A DNA stretch of 64,000 nucleotides from Clostridium fermenticellae (GCF_003600355.1 NZ_CP032416.1:1074183-1138182); one strand, 5' to 3'; shown: positions 35,406 through 44,706, counted from the first letter of the stretch. The notes: generated by a model not told the origin, from the sequence alone. Numbers and translations are program-made.

Positions 35406-37316
35406 TTGAAATTATTTGATAGGACACAAATTGCAGGTATGAAGCTTAAAAATCGTATTGTTATGGGCCCGATGGGAACAACAGGTGAAGCAGATGGAGC
35501 ATATTGTAGAGAAGCCATTAATTATTTTGAAGAAAGAGCTAAAGGTGGAGCAGGACTTATTATTACAGGTGCTAATGTAGTTACAACTAAATATGAAGCA
35601 CGTCCTTGTACGGAACTTAGCAATTTTCATCATGTTGAACGTTTGAACATGCTTATAGAAAGATGCCATCACTATGGAGCAAAAGTATGTGTGCAAGTTT
35701 CTCCAGGATTAGGACGTCAACAGTTTACGGATCCGTTTACACCTCCTTATTCAGCAAGTGATTGCAGTGCATTCTGGTTTCCTTCATTGAAATGCAAGCC
35801 ATTTTCAAAAGAGCAAATTCATGATATCGTTAACAAGATTGGATATTCTGCAAGTCTTGCTAAGATGGCAGGCGCAGATGCAGTAGAATTACATGCTTAC
35901 GGTGGATACCTGTTAGATCAATTTCAGTCAAAACAATGGAATACACGTACTGATGAATATGGTGGAGAGCTAAAAAATCGTATGAGGTTTACTCTTGAGT
36001 GTATAGATTCTATGCGTAAGAATGTTGGAACTGACTTTCCTATACTTGTAAAATTCACACCTGTGCATCGTGCTAAAGGTGGGCGTGAACTTGAAGAAGG
36101 TCTTAAAATGGTTAAAATACTTGAAAATGCAGGTATAGATGCCATTCATGTTGATGTTGGCTGTTATGAGGTTTGGCATAAAGCAATATCTACAGTGTAT
36201 GAAAAAGAAGGACATCAAATGGATGTTGTAGGAGCAGTTAAAAAAGTGGTTTCATTACCTGTGCTTGGACAAGGTAAGATGTTTGATCCGGAGAAGGCAG
36301 AAAAAGCTGTAAGTGATGGAAAAACAGATTACATTGTATTAGCACATCAAATGCTGGCAGATCCAGCCTGGGCAAACAAGGTTAAGAAGGGAAATACTAT
36401 GGATATAGTTCCATGTATAGGATGCAATGAGTGTTTATTGGCCGGATTTTCAGGCAAACATTATTATTGTGCTGTAAATCCACTATGTTACGCAGAAAAA
36501 GATTATATGCTTCCTGAGAAAACTGATATTAAAAAATCTGTACTAATAATAGGCGGCGGACCTGGAGGAATGTCAGCAGCTATTACAGCGGCAAAACGTG
36601 GATTTAATGTAGAGTTGTGGGAAAAATCATCAAGATTAGGCGGCAATCTATGGCCAGCAGGACTTCCTACATTTAAACATGATGTGTTGAATCTTATAAA
36701 ATATATGGAACGTCAAATATTGAAACTTGGAGTTAAGGTAGTACTAAATAAGGAAGCAGTTGAGGAAGAAGTTTTAGATGGCAAATACGACAAAATTATA
36801 CTAGCTACTGGATCAAAACCATTTATGCCGCCAATTTCAGGAATTGAAAATTCAGTTCCTGCGAATGATTATTTACTGGGGATCAAAAAACCTGGTAAGA
36901 GGGTTGTTGTAATTGGAGGTGGACTTGTTGGCTGTGAAACTGCAGCATATATGAAGGAAACTTCTGAAAAAGTGACTATTGTAGAAATGTTAGAGGATAT
37001 CTTAGCAATATCAGAACACTGCCTAAATAATGATCAGGCATTGAGAACTATGATTAAGGAAAGAAATATAGATGTAGTTGGAAGTGCAAAGGTAATTAAA
37101 ATAACTCCAGATAGCGTAATTTATATAAAGAATGATAAAGAATATACACTTGAATGCGATACAGTAATTATTGCATCAGGATATCGTTCAAACAATGAAT
37201 TAGAAGATAAACTTCAAGATAAGGTTGAGAATTTAACGGTTATTGGAGATGCAGGAGCTCCACGAAAAATTCTTAACGCCATTCATGAAGGATATCACGC
37301 AATTCGTGTAATGTAA
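35406..37316 (+). CDS. NADH:flavin oxidoreductase, 2-enoate/2,4-dienoyl-CoA reductase type
   Basis: This 636-residue protein has an N-terminal old-yellow-enzyme FMN barrel (LKNRIVMGPMGTTG at residue 14), a 4Fe-4S site with Cys at 337, 340, 343 and 355 (CIGCNEC plus downstream Cys), then FAD and NAD Rossmann domains (LIIGGGPGGMSAAITAAKRG; VVIGGGLVGCETAAYM). This is the architecture of clostridial enoate reductases such as those acting on cinnamate-type acids. The TTG start follows AAAGGAGAGAGG. It is controlled by the divergent TetR gene. The substrate is not determined. Confidence 0.92.
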   Translation: MKLFDRTQIAGMKLKNRIVMGPMGTTGEADGAYCREAINYFEERAKGGAGLIITGANVVTTKYEARPCTELSNFHHVERLNMLIERCHHYGAKVCVQVSPGLGRQQFTDPFTPPYSASDCSAFWFPSLKCKPFSKEQIHDIVNKIGYSASLAKMAGADAVELHAYGGYLLDQFQSKQWNTRTDEYGGELKNRMRFTLECIDSMRKNVGTDFPILVKFTPVHRAKGGRELEEGLKMVKILENAGIDAIHVDVGCYEVWHKAISTVYEKEGHQMDVVGAVKKVVSLPVLGQGKMFDPEKAEKAVSDGKTDYIVLAHQMLADPAWANKVKKGNTMDIVPCIGCNECLLAGFSGKHYYCAVNPLCYAEKDYMLPEKTDIKKSVLIIGGGPGGMSAAITAAKRGFNVELWEKSSRLGGNLWPAGLPTFKHDVLNLIKYMERQILKLGVKVVLNKEAVEEEVLDGKYDKIILATGSKPFMPPISGIENSVPANDYLLGIKKPGKRVVVIGGGLVGCETAAYMKETSEKVTIVEMLEDILAISEHCLNNDQALRTMIKERNIDVVGSAKVIKITPDSVIYIKNDKEYTLECDTVIIASGYRSNNELEDKLQDKVENLTVIGDAGAPRKILNAIHEGYHAIRVM

Positions 37317-37326
37317 GTAAGAAATT

Positions 37327-37364
37327 AAAGTGCCGTTTTAATCAATTTTAAGACGGTACTTTAA
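37327..37364 (+). terminator. terminator of the enoate reductase gene
   Basis: AAAGTGCCGTTTTAA pairs with TTTTAAGACGGTACTTT and leads into a T-rich tract. Confidence 0.85.
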
Positions 37365-37427
37365 TTTTATTTTACTCCTACATATTGTATAATGATAACA
37401 TAATATATGATAGGGAGGGTATCCTTT

Positions 37428-37892
37428 ATGAAGAATATATTGACAGAGGAAAATATTAAGAAATTGCAAGAAGAATTGGATTATAGAATGACTGTAAAAA
37501 GGGCGGAGATAGCGAAAGAAAAATTAGTAGCTGCTGCACATGGTGATAGGTCCGAAAATGCTGAATATAAAGAAGCATGTGCTAATTATAGAGAAAATGA
37601 TAATAGAATTCAATATTTAATGAGTATGATTTCAACTGCAACTGTGATTGACGGTAAAAATATAGATAAATCAATAATAGGAATTAACAGTAAGTTTAAA
37701 ATTAAATTTATAGAGGGTGAAGATGAAGAGGTTGTATCATTAGTAACTACATTAGATGCAGATCCAGAAAATATGTTTATAAGCATAGAATCGGATTTAG
37801 GAAAAGCGTTAAATGGTAAAAAAGTTGGTGATGTAGTCGAGGTGGAGGCCCCTGCTGAAAAATACTCAGTAGAAATATTAGAGATATTATAA
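37428..37892 (+). CDS. GreA/GreB-family transcription elongation factor
   Basis: This 154-residue protein has an N-terminal coiled-coil finger (EENIKKLQEELDYRMTVKRA) bearing the acidic tip HGDRSENAEYKEA typical of GreA, then the C-terminal FKBP-like domain. It would rescue backtracked RNA polymerase. I begin at ATG 37428 after GGGAGGG; a further upstream ATG at 37407 lies before that site. It could be a paralogue of the main GreA. Confidence 0.85.
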   Translation: MKNILTEENIKKLQEELDYRMTVKRAEIAKEKLVAAAHGDRSENAEYKEACANYRENDNRIQYLMSMISTATVIDGKNIDKSIIGINSKFKIKFIEGEDEEVVSLVTTLDADPENMFISIESDLGKALNGKKVGDVVEVEAPAEKYSVEILEIL

Positions 37893-37922
37893 AATAGTTA
37901 ATTTTTATATGTGGAGGGAAAC

Positions 37923-38621
37923 ATGGGGTGTAGAATTGTTTTATATTTAATGAGACATGGACAGACTATATTGAATAAAGCTAATAGAACCCAGGGATGG
38001 TGTGATGGGGTATTAACAGAAAAGGGAATAGAAGTAGCTGTAAATACAGGTATTGGACTTAGCAATATAAAATTTAAATCTGCTTATAGCAGTGATTTGG
38101 GAAGAGCAATAAATACAGCACGAATTGTTATAAAAGAAAATAAGGTAAGTGGTAATCTTAAGCTCAAAGAATTGAATGGACTTAGAGAAGTGTATTTTGG
38201 AAAGTACGAAGGTGAGATTCAGGACATAATGTTTGGTGATATACTAAATTATTTAAATGTTAAATCTGTTGAGGAAGCGGAGGCAAAATATGAATTTCAA
38301 AGAGAATACTGTAACTCATGTGCAGTACTGGATGATACAAATGAAGCTGAAGACTATGATACAGCAATAAAGAGAGCCATGAAGACTTTGGATGATATAT
38401 GTAGAGAAAATTTAAAGCTTGATGGAGGAAATGTACTTATAGTAGCTCACGGTGGTATAATGAGGCTTATTATTGATTATTTAGATAAAAGCTTTAATAT
38501 AAGAGATATAGATAATTCGAGTATAGCTAAGATCATTTATGAATCTGGAAAATATAAAGTTGAATCTGTAAATGATACAAGTTATTCTAAAATGGGTTCT
38601 AAAATTAGAAATAGTAGGTAA
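37923..38621 (+). CDS. histidine phosphatase family protein (phosphoglycerate mutase-like)
   Basis: The catalytic motif LMRHGQT (RHG at about residues 11-13) and the second His in VAHGG place this 232-residue protein in the histidine phosphatase superfamily. I begin at ATG 37923 because GGAGGG lies just upstream; a GTG at 37911 overlaps it. Candidate substrates include sugar phosphates or nucleotide-loop intermediates, and none is favoured by context. It follows the GreA-like gene by 30 bp. Confidence 0.85.
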   Translation: MGCRIVLYLMRHGQTILNKANRTQGWCDGVLTEKGIEVAVNTGIGLSNIKFKSAYSSDLGRAINTARIVIKENKVSGNLKLKELNGLREVYFGKYEGEIQDIMFGDILNYLNVKSVEEAEAKYEFQREYCNSCAVLDDTNEAEDYDTAIKRAMKTLDDICRENLKLDGGNVLIVAHGGIMRLIIDYLDKSFNIRDIDNSSIAKIIYESGKYKVESVNDTSYSKMGSKIRNSR

Positions 38622-38645
38622 TTTTTATACTAAAGGATTGCATAG

Positions 38646-38674
38646 TTGACAATTGTGCTCTACAAGCATAACAT
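38646..38674 (+). promoter_or_regulatory. promoter of eutS-eutP
   Basis: TTGACA (38646-38651), a 17-base spacer and TAACAT (38669-38674). No antiterminator hairpin of the EutV type is visible between it and the start codon. Confidence 0.65.
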
Positions 38675-38716
38675 TAAATCTGTGTAAGTCAAAATAAGTC
38701 GAAAGGAGGATGCTTT

Positions 38717-39094
38717 ATGGAGAAAAAAAGTATATTAGACATGGAAGGAAAAACAAGACTTATTCAAGAGACAGTTCCAGGTAAGCAGATTACTATCGCA
38801 CATATAATTGCAAGTCCAGATGAAATTATATATAAAAAATTGGGACTAGATCCTGCAGTTAATTATGAAAAAGCGGCAATTGGTATACTGACAATGTGTC
38901 CAAGTGAGACTACGATTATTGCTGGAGATATAGCTAATAAAACTGCGGACGTAGATTTGGGATTTATAGATAGATTTAGTGGAACTTTAATTATAACAGG
39001 TGGAATTTCAGAAATTCAGGCTGCTGTTACATCCATTATAGAATATTGTAAGAATAATCTTGGATTTACGGTATGTGGGATAACAAGAACATAG
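38717..39094 (+). CDS. eutS: BMC shell protein EutS/PduU
   Basis: This 125-residue circularly permuted bacterial-microcompartment shell protein carries the diagnostic blocks GKQITIAHIIASPDEIIYKK, VDLGFIDRFSGTLIITG and the ending CGITRT. EutS forms bent hexamers in the shell. The ATG follows AAAGGAGG. Only eutP accompanies it; no other shell or enzyme gene is within the window, so it either serves a compartment encoded elsewhere or is a relic. Confidence 0.92.
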   Translation: MEKKSILDMEGKTRLIQETVPGKQITIAHIIASPDEIIYKKLGLDPAVNYEKAAIGILTMCPSETTIIAGDIANKTADVDLGFIDRFSGTLIITGGISEIQAAVTSIIEYCKNNLGFTVCGITRT

Positions 39095-39104
39095 GTGATA
39101 ATAT

Positions 39105-39572
39105 ATGAGAAAGATAATTCTATTTGGCAGAAGTGAATGTGGGAAGACTACACTCATGCAAGCTTTAAGAGGTAAGGATATTTCATATCATAAAACTCAG
39201 TATATCAATAATTTTGATGTTATTATTGATACACCTAGAGAGTATGCAGAGAATAAAGATTTAGCTGCTGCACTGGCGTTATATACATATGAAGCAGATG
39301 TAGTCGGATTGTTAGCTAGTTCAATAGAACCCTATTCACTATATCCGCCTAATATTACTCCGAGTGTAAATAGAGAAGTTATAGGTATAGTGACACAAAT
39401 AGATCAACCTAATGGTGATCCAAAACGTGCAGAAAGATGGCTCAGACTTGCTGGATGCAAGAAAATTTTTTTCGTCAGCTCCTACACAAAAGAAGGGGTA
39501 TGGCAAATTTTAGACTACCTTAGGGAAGATGGAGATATTATGCCTTGGGATAAGGACAAATCCAAGCAATAA
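39105..39572 (+). CDS. eutP: EutP/PduV-family Ras-like GTPase
   Basis: The P-loop LFGRSECGKTTL (about residues 5-16) and a TQID motif in place of the usual NKxD/TKxD G4 motif fit EutP. It has 155 residues. Its role in microcompartment function is poorly defined, and acetate kinase activity has been reported for a relative. It starts 10 bp after eutS, in the same operon. Confidence 0.9.
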   Translation: MRKIILFGRSECGKTTLMQALRGKDISYHKTQYINNFDVIIDTPREYAENKDLAAALALYTYEADVVGLLASSIEPYSLYPPNITPSVNREVIGIVTQIDQPNGDPKRAERWLRLAGCKKIFFVSSYTKEGVWQILDYLREDGDIMPWDKDKSKQ

Positions 39573-39606
39573 TTTAATATATTTGTTGAAGTAAATGAAG
39601 AAATTG

Positions 39607-39639
39607 GGTATAGGTTTATGTAGAATGAAATCTATACCT
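39607..39639. terminator. hairpin between convergent genes
   Basis: GGTATAGGTTT pairs with AAATCTATACC around a 10-base loop, with a short T run on the plus side. It overlaps the end of the minus-strand glycosylase gene. Confidence 0.55.
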
Positions 39640-40123
39640 TAATTAGGATATTTTTCCATCTGCTAAGTTTGCTTTCAAAGGGAACAGTGTGGGCGGGACT
39701 TGTTGATGGTAATTTGCAGAATGTTATATAAATGTATTGTTTAAAACCTACTTTTCTTTTAAATGTTTCATAGGATTTATTTCCGTTAAAGAAAACATAT
39801 TTAATATTTGGATACTTTTTAAATAAAGTCTTAAAATCATTAGGAATTTCATTCTTTATATTTGAATCTAGGCTTCCCTCCCTAGAACATACACCTATAA
39901 CGTCCCAAAGAGCAATGTTTTTTTCCATAAGGAATTCTATTCTTTTGTCATATGATTTTAATGGTGTAAGATTATATAGTGAAAATATTATTTTCCAAAA
40001 TTGATTTCTTTTATTTGCATAATACTGTTTTTTATTTAATGATTCAACACTGGGCACTGAACCCAATATTAAGATTCTTGAATTTCTATCTATTATTGGT
40101 TTAAAGGATTGTATATTTCCCAA
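39632..40123 (-). CDS. DNA-deoxyinosine glycosylase (uracil-DNA glycosylase superfamily, family 6-like)
   Basis: This 163-residue base-excision enzyme carries the superfamily motif ILILGSVPSVESLNKKQYYA with NQFWKI nearby and the C-terminal LPSTSPAHT block. Family 6 members remove hypoxanthine from DNA. I prefer TTG 40123, 8 bases after GAGGGG. A GTG at 40132 would overlap that site and add three residues. Confidence 0.85.
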   Translation of the reverse strand: MGNIQSFKPIIDRNSRILILGSVPSVESLNKKQYYANKRNQFWKIIFSLYNLTPLKSYDKRIEFLMEKNIALWDVIGVCSREGSLDSNIKNEIPNDFKTLFKKYPNIKYVFFNGNKSYETFKRKVGFKQYIYITFCKLPSTSPAHTVPFESKLSRWKNILIKV

Positions 40124-40165
40124 GATGGTCACCCCTCATATGTTAACTACTACAAAAATTTTGCT

Positions 40166-40807
40166 TTAAAGATCAAATTTGTTTATTGTTTTTTGGATGT
40201 TGTTAATAAGTTTGCTAACATGATATCCATCAGCTGCTGCATGAGATATTGTAACAGTAAATGGCATCAGCCATTTCCCGTTTTCCTCATGATACTTCCC
40301 GTATGTTATAATTGGCATGAGCGCAGGTTCAGTGCTACTTGTGTATGTTGAGTATCCTGTGAAATTAAGCCATGGCACACAGGATATACAGTAGAAGTTT
40401 GGAGGCTGATTTGGTTTGATTTTTACGCCTTTTAAACCTGAGTATTTTTTCATATCTTGTCTATAGTTATCGTAGAATTTATAAAAATCCTGTGTATATT
40501 CTGACCACATGTCTGAAAATGTGTGATCATCATTATGAAAAATTGTGTAATTAGGATGAACAATATCATATATGACAAGTTGATGATTTTCTTTAAGCCG
40601 TATTTTAAATTCTTTCATAGAATTAATATTGAAACTAACGCAATAAATAAAGGATGGATAAAATTTGAGCCCATTTTTATTTAAAGATTTTTTAAATAAG
40701 GTAATATCTAGATTTGCAGTAACGCTGTAACCACATTTTAATTGTTCAGTATAATATTTAAAGTGATCACTTCTCTCCCATTTTTTCATATCAACTATAT
40801 GAAACAT
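40166..40807 (-). CDS. chloramphenicol acetyltransferase-like (CAT type A) protein
   Basis: This 213-residue protein has the CAT fold features: N-terminal WERSDHFKYY, a CISCVPWLNFTGYS block, and the catalytic His in SHAAADGYH, where the usual double His is Ser-His. The catalytic His and Asp-Gly are kept, so activity is likely. Real resistance is not proven, because many clostridial homologues act on other acceptors. The ATG is preceded by AGGAGT. It is followed by the glycosylase gene after about 40 bp. Confidence 0.88.
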   Translation of the reverse strand: MFHIVDMKKWERSDHFKYYTEQLKCGYSVTANLDITLFKKSLNKNGLKFYPSFIYCVSFNINSMKEFKIRLKENHQLVIYDIVHPNYTIFHNDDHTFSDMWSEYTQDFYKFYDNYRQDMKKYSGLKGVKIKPNQPPNFYCISCVPWLNFTGYSTYTSSTEPALMPIITYGKYHEENGKWLMPFTVTISHAAADGYHVSKLINNIQKTINKFDL

Positions 40808-40874
40808 AATTATTACTCCTTTAGATATTTATTCTAATCATCTCTCCTTAATTATATCATAGTTTTTAACATTT

Positions 40875-41180
40875 ATATGGTTTGTAAATGAAAGCTTAAC
40901 TTATATGCGGGGAAATATATACAGTCTTTGGTAACCTGGAAACTTCTAAAAAATTTTTAGGATGATAGCCCTTTGGTTTACAAAAATTATGAGTATTTAT
41001 AGTAAGACTAATAATTTCAATAGATTAGAAGATTGAATTGAAAAAAATAAATTTAAAAGTTAGTTTATGCGCAGGAATATGTTACTAAAATGAAAGTATT
41101 TTTGGTACTGAAGTTTGGTAACATATCCCGGAGTGTAAACTAACTTTTGGTGCAATTATTCTATAAATGTATGGTTACAA
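40875..41180. repeat. family B-related repeat, divergent copy
   Basis: It begins ATGGTTTGTAAATGAAAGCT. Inside, GTTAGTTTATGCGCAGGAAT (41059-41078) pairs with its partner near 41125-41144 to give a strong hairpin at 41058-41145. The right end TATGGTTACAAA is only loosely inverted to the left end. It fills the gap before brnQ. Confidence 0.6.
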
Positions 41181-41183
41181 ATA

Positions 41184-42545
41184 TTAATTATTGAATACAT
41201 TTTTTTTACTGCGGGCAATCGCAATAATTAAACCTATTAAAAATCCCAAAAATGCTGGTAATATCCATCCAAGTCCATAGTCAAAGCCTGGAAGATATAA
41301 GTGAGCAAAATTGACAAGCTGTGATATTAATCCACTCTTTGAAAGCGAATCAGGGAGCGCTTTACAAAAATCAAAGAATGCAGCAATGGATGTTAAGATT
41401 GTAGTAAACCTATATATCGTGCTCTGCTTATGGATAAGAGGGTTAAGCAAAGATAATATAATTAGAGTTATTGCCAGAGGATATAAAAACATAAGAACAG
41501 GTATAGATAGTTGTATAATTGTATTTAATCCAAAGTTGGCAACTATAAGCGAACATATTGTAAATACTACTGTATATTTTTTATAGGAAATGGATTTTGG
41601 AAACATTTCACTAAACATTTGAGAACAAGAAGTAATGAGACCAATAGCTGTCTTTACACAAGCAACTGTTACAATAGCTGCAAGCAATATTTTTCCGATG
41701 ACTCCAAAATAATGATTACTTACCATAGATAAAATGATTCCACCATTATCAGCACGGTTTATACTTCCCAAACTTGTAGCTCCCATATAGGCCAGGGATG
41801 CATAGATAAATGTCATAGCAATAATACTCACTACACCTGATTTACATGTTTCGATGGCAATAGAGGTTGGATTTTTTATACCTAATTTTCTTATGTTAGA
41901 AATAATTATAATTGCAAAGGCTAAAGAAGCCAAGGCATCCATTGTATTATATCCATCCAGAAAACCGGTAAATAATGGTTGAGAAACATATTTGCCTTGG
42001 GCCGCATATTGACTAATTTGTCCCATAGGTTTTACGAAAGTTACAATTAATAGAATTGATAAAAGTACCAAGAAGATTGGGGTTAAGTATTTACCAATCC
42101 AATCTAAAATTCGACCAGGTTTTAATGAAAAATAAAGCGCAAAAATAAAAAACATTAATGAAAATATAAATAGTCCTATTTTTAAATAATTGTCAGAAAT
42201 AAACGGATGAATTCCTATCTCAAATGCAACTGTAGCAGTACGTGGAATTGCAAACAGCGGTCCAATTGTGAGATATAAAAGGCAAGTGAATATTTTTGCA
42301 TAACTTTTATTAACAGGGCTTGCCATGTCAAGTAAATTTTCACTTCTTGAAAGTGCCGAAGCGACTACACCTAAAATAGGTAATCCTACACCTGTAATTA
42401 AAAATCCAATAGTTGCTGCTAAAGTATGATTTCCGGCTTCCTGCCCCATTTGAACAGGGAATATTAAATTGCCTGCCCCAAAAAATAGTCCAAATAATAA
42501 TGAACCTATCAAAAGGTTTTGTTTAAAAGTTAATTTTTGTTCCAT
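41184..42545 (-). CDS. brnQ: branched-chain amino acid:cation symporter BrnQ
   Basis: This 453-residue membrane protein has about 12 helices and the LIVCS-family start LIGSLLFGLFFGAGNLIFPV with QMGQEAG following. It takes up Leu, Ile and Val with Na+ or H+. It is monocistronic. The 250-bp gap upstream (42546-42796) contains GTCAATTAATGCG/CGCATTAATTGAC-like inverted sequence and A/T-rich promoter-like stretches, but no T-box. Confidence 0.93.
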   Translation of the reverse strand: MEQKLTFKQNLLIGSLLFGLFFGAGNLIFPVQMGQEAGNHTLAATIGFLITGVGLPILGVVASALSRSENLLDMASPVNKSYAKIFTCLLYLTIGPLFAIPRTATVAFEIGIHPFISDNYLKIGLFIFSLMFFIFALYFSLKPGRILDWIGKYLTPIFLVLLSILLIVTFVKPMGQISQYAAQGKYVSQPLFTGFLDGYNTMDALASLAFAIIIISNIRKLGIKNPTSIAIETCKSGVVSIIAMTFIYASLAYMGATSLGSINRADNGGIILSMVSNHYFGVIGKILLAAIVTVACVKTAIGLITSCSQMFSEMFPKSISYKKYTVVFTICSLIVANFGLNTIIQLSIPVLMFLYPLAITLIILSLLNPLIHKQSTIYRFTTILTSIAAFFDFCKALPDSLSKSGLISQLVNFAHLYLPGFDYGLGWILPAFLGFLIGLIIAIARSKKNVFNN

Positions 42546-42796
42546 AAATAGTCCCCCTAAGATACTTGAAAAAATTTAGTTTGTCAATTAATGCGTCTTT
42601 TCTGATGTTTTATAAAAATAAAGATGTATTAATGCCTAATTAGTCGTTTTTATAGATTATTTGCGATTAATACACATAAGAATATCATAGTTACTATTTA
42701 AATGCAATATATCTTTCTACTTATCAAAATAGTGCACTTTTAAAGTGAAAGATAAAATGTTATAATCATCTGGAAAAATTAATTAAGGAGGCAAAT

Positions 42797-43510
42797 ATGG
42801 TGAAAAAGTTTTTAATCTCAACTATTTTTTGCATCATATTGTCAGCAATAGGTATTGGATTTTATATACACAAAAGTTTAAATAGTTATGATATAAAGCC
42901 TAAGAATACTAATATTATAAAAAATAAAGAAACACTAGATGAAAAATTAGACAAATCAATAATATTAGTAAATTCAGATAAAAATAAAAATGGTATAAAG
43001 GATCAAGAAGATATACTTCTTGGTGCAAGGAAGGAAGCAAGGAATAAGGTAAAGTATAAAAGTGCATATTATGTTGGCGGGTATCCGCCTGACAATGAAG
43101 GTGTGTGTACTGATTTAATCTGGAGGGCATTTAAAAATGCCGGATATAATTTAAAGGATGAGGTGGATTATGATATAAGAAATCATCCAGATGCCTATAA
43201 AAAAGTTGAAGGAAAACCTGACCCTAATATAGATTTTAGAAGAGTTCCTAATTTATATATATATTTTAAGAGGAATGTTAAAAATGTAACTACAACATTA
43301 AAGCCCAATGATTTAGATAATTTAAAAAATTGGCAGCCTGGAGATATTGTAACCTTTGATAATAGAGAGCATATAGCTGTTGTCTCTGATAAAAGGAGAG
43401 CAGATGGAGTTCCGTACATAATACATAGTGTACCTCCATATGCTAGAGAAGATGATGAGCTTATGCACTGGATGCCAAAGATAACAGGTCATTTTAGGAT
43501 TGTAAAATGA
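42797..43510 (+). CDS. DUF1287 protein, membrane-anchored or secreted NlpC/P60-like hydrolase
   Basis: The N-terminal hydrophobic helix (residues 4-24) is a signal anchor. The DUF1287 domain (about 75-237) contains the candidate catalytic Cys in NEGVCTDLIWRAF and His in REHIAVVSD, the pattern of NlpC/P60-type peptidases or amidases. It has 237 residues. The ATG follows AAGGAGG. The target, perhaps peptidoglycan, is inferred. Confidence 0.85.
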   Translation: MVKKFLISTIFCIILSAIGIGFYIHKSLNSYDIKPKNTNIIKNKETLDEKLDKSIILVNSDKNKNGIKDQEDILLGARKEARNKVKYKSAYYVGGYPPDNEGVCTDLIWRAFKNAGYNLKDEVDYDIRNHPDAYKKVEGKPDPNIDFRRVPNLYIYFKRNVKNVTTTLKPNDLDNLKNWQPGDIVTFDNREHIAVVSDKRRADGVPYIIHSVPPYAREDDELMHWMPKITGHFRIVK

Positions 43511-43525
43511 CTTATAACATTTTGT

Positions 43526-43690
43526 TTAGTGATAGTTTTTCCAGCATTTATCACATGTTAAACAACAACGTGTAGCAAAATTGGGGCAATGACCATAGGC
43601 ATTGTATCCACTTGCAGCTGTCGATTTAGAGTCATAGGCTATATTTTTCAGCCAGTTTAATATATTGTTTTTTGTTTTTTTAAGTTTCAA
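43526..43690 (-). CDS. 54-residue Cys-rich small protein
   Basis: Not a recognised family. A TTG start lies 5-6 bases after GAAGGTGA (43702-43695), a good ribosome binding site. The product starts MKLKKTKNNILNWLKNIAYD (basic, amphipathic), continues SKSTAASGYNAYG, and ends HCPNFATRCCLTCDKCWKNY-His. Five Cys within 17 residues suggest a metal-binding knuckle or a disulfide/thioether peptide. It lies between convergent and divergent neighbours, with no modifying enzyme adjacent. The good start site and the lack of overlap with other genes support it being real. Confidence 0.6.
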   Translation of the reverse strand: MKLKKTKNNILNWLKNIAYDSKSTAASGYNAYGHCPNFATRCCLTCDKCWKNYH

Positions 43691-43810
43691 AAAATCACCT
43701 TCAATAATATTAAGATTATGTTTCGTAATTAGTATAACATTTTAAACTAATGAATTCTGTAACATATGATATGAAATAAATTAATTTTTTAATAGATAGG
43801 AGGAGTTAAA

Positions 43811-44632
43811 ATGAAAAATTTTGTAACTACCGAATGGCTAAAAAAACATATTGATGATGAAAATTTAGTCATTGTAGACTGTAGGGGTGATCTGCTTGAT
43901 AAGGGATATGGAAAGATGGTTTATGAGAAAGGGCATTTAAAAAGAGCTCAATTTATAGATTTGAGTGAGCAGTTATCTTCCAGTGAATGCAGTAAGCATG
44001 GTGGAAGAAATCCTTTACCTGAAATTAATGATTTTAAAAATACAATTGAGAATCTTGGAATAAGCAATGATACTGTAGTAGTGGCTTATGACGAATATAA
44101 AATTGGATCTGCAGCAAGATTTTGTTGGATGCTAAGGTTTGCAGGACATAAATTCAATTACGTCTTAGATGGCGGGATAGATAAATGGATAAGTGATGGT
44201 AATGTTCTTTCAGTAGATGAACCTAAGGTATTAAAAAAAGGTGTATTTGAAGTAGACATAAATGAGGATATAAAGGTCAATATGGAATATGTTAATAAAG
44301 TAAAATTTAATTCTGAAGTATCAATAATTGATTGTAGGACGAAAGTAAGATATAGAGGGGAGAACGAACCGATAGATAAAATAGCAGGGCATATAAAAGG
44401 GGCTGTAAACTATTATTGGAAAGACAATCTAAACAATGACAATACTATTAAAGTTATATCCTATTTAAAGGAAAAGTTTAATAGCTTGTTTGATAAAAAA
44501 GAAGTTATAGTATATTGTGGTTCCGGTATAGATGCTGCTTTTAATTTTTTAATATTAGACGAGATTGGCATAAAGGCAAGATTATATGTTGGAAGCTGGA
44601 GTGATTGGATAACTTATAAAGAAAATATTTAA
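43811..44632 (+). CDS. thiosulfate/3-mercaptopyruvate sulfurtransferase (two rhodanese domains)
   Basis: This 273-residue protein has two rhodanese domains (about residues 5-125 and 150-270). The catalytic Cys is in VIVYCGSGIDAAF in the second domain, while the first carries Asp in the degenerate VVVAYDE site, the usual pattern. The CRGD and KGHLKRAQFIDL motifs are conserved. It transfers sulfane sulfur in the cytosol. ATG follows AGGAGG. Confidence 0.92.
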   Translation: MKNFVTTEWLKKHIDDENLVIVDCRGDLLDKGYGKMVYEKGHLKRAQFIDLSEQLSSSECSKHGGRNPLPEINDFKNTIENLGISNDTVVVAYDEYKIGSAARFCWMLRFAGHKFNYVLDGGIDKWISDGNVLSVDEPKVLKKGVFEVDINEDIKVNMEYVNKVKFNSEVSIIDCRTKVRYRGENEPIDKIAGHIKGAVNYYWKDNLNNDNTIKVISYLKEKFNSLFDKKEVIVYCGSGIDAAFNFLILDEIGIKARLYVGSWSDWITYKENI

Positions 44633-44655
44633 TGTAATTTAAATTTATAATTGAG

Positions 44656-44701
44656 ATAAAGCTGCTGCATTATTTGATTAATGCAGCAGCTTTATTTTTT
44701 T
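44656..44701 (+). terminator. terminator of the sulfurtransferase gene
   Basis: ATAAAGCTGCTGCAT pairs with ATGCAGCAGCTTTAT around a 10-base loop, followed by a T run. Confidence 0.92.
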
Positions 44702-44706
44702 GTATG

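Noticed and set aside
38622-38716. EutV-type antitermination hairpins before eutS
   Set aside because: No paired hairpins with the expected conserved loop bases are visible; only a promoter and a ribosome binding site are seen.
40166-40807. Functional chloramphenicol resistance gene
   Set aside because: The fold and catalytic His are present, but the His-His pair is Ser-His and context gives no resistance island, so only CAT-like activity is claimed.
42546-42796. T-box for brnQ
   Set aside because: No GGTGGTACC-type motif or specifier stem occurs in the leader, unlike the etf and symporter leaders.
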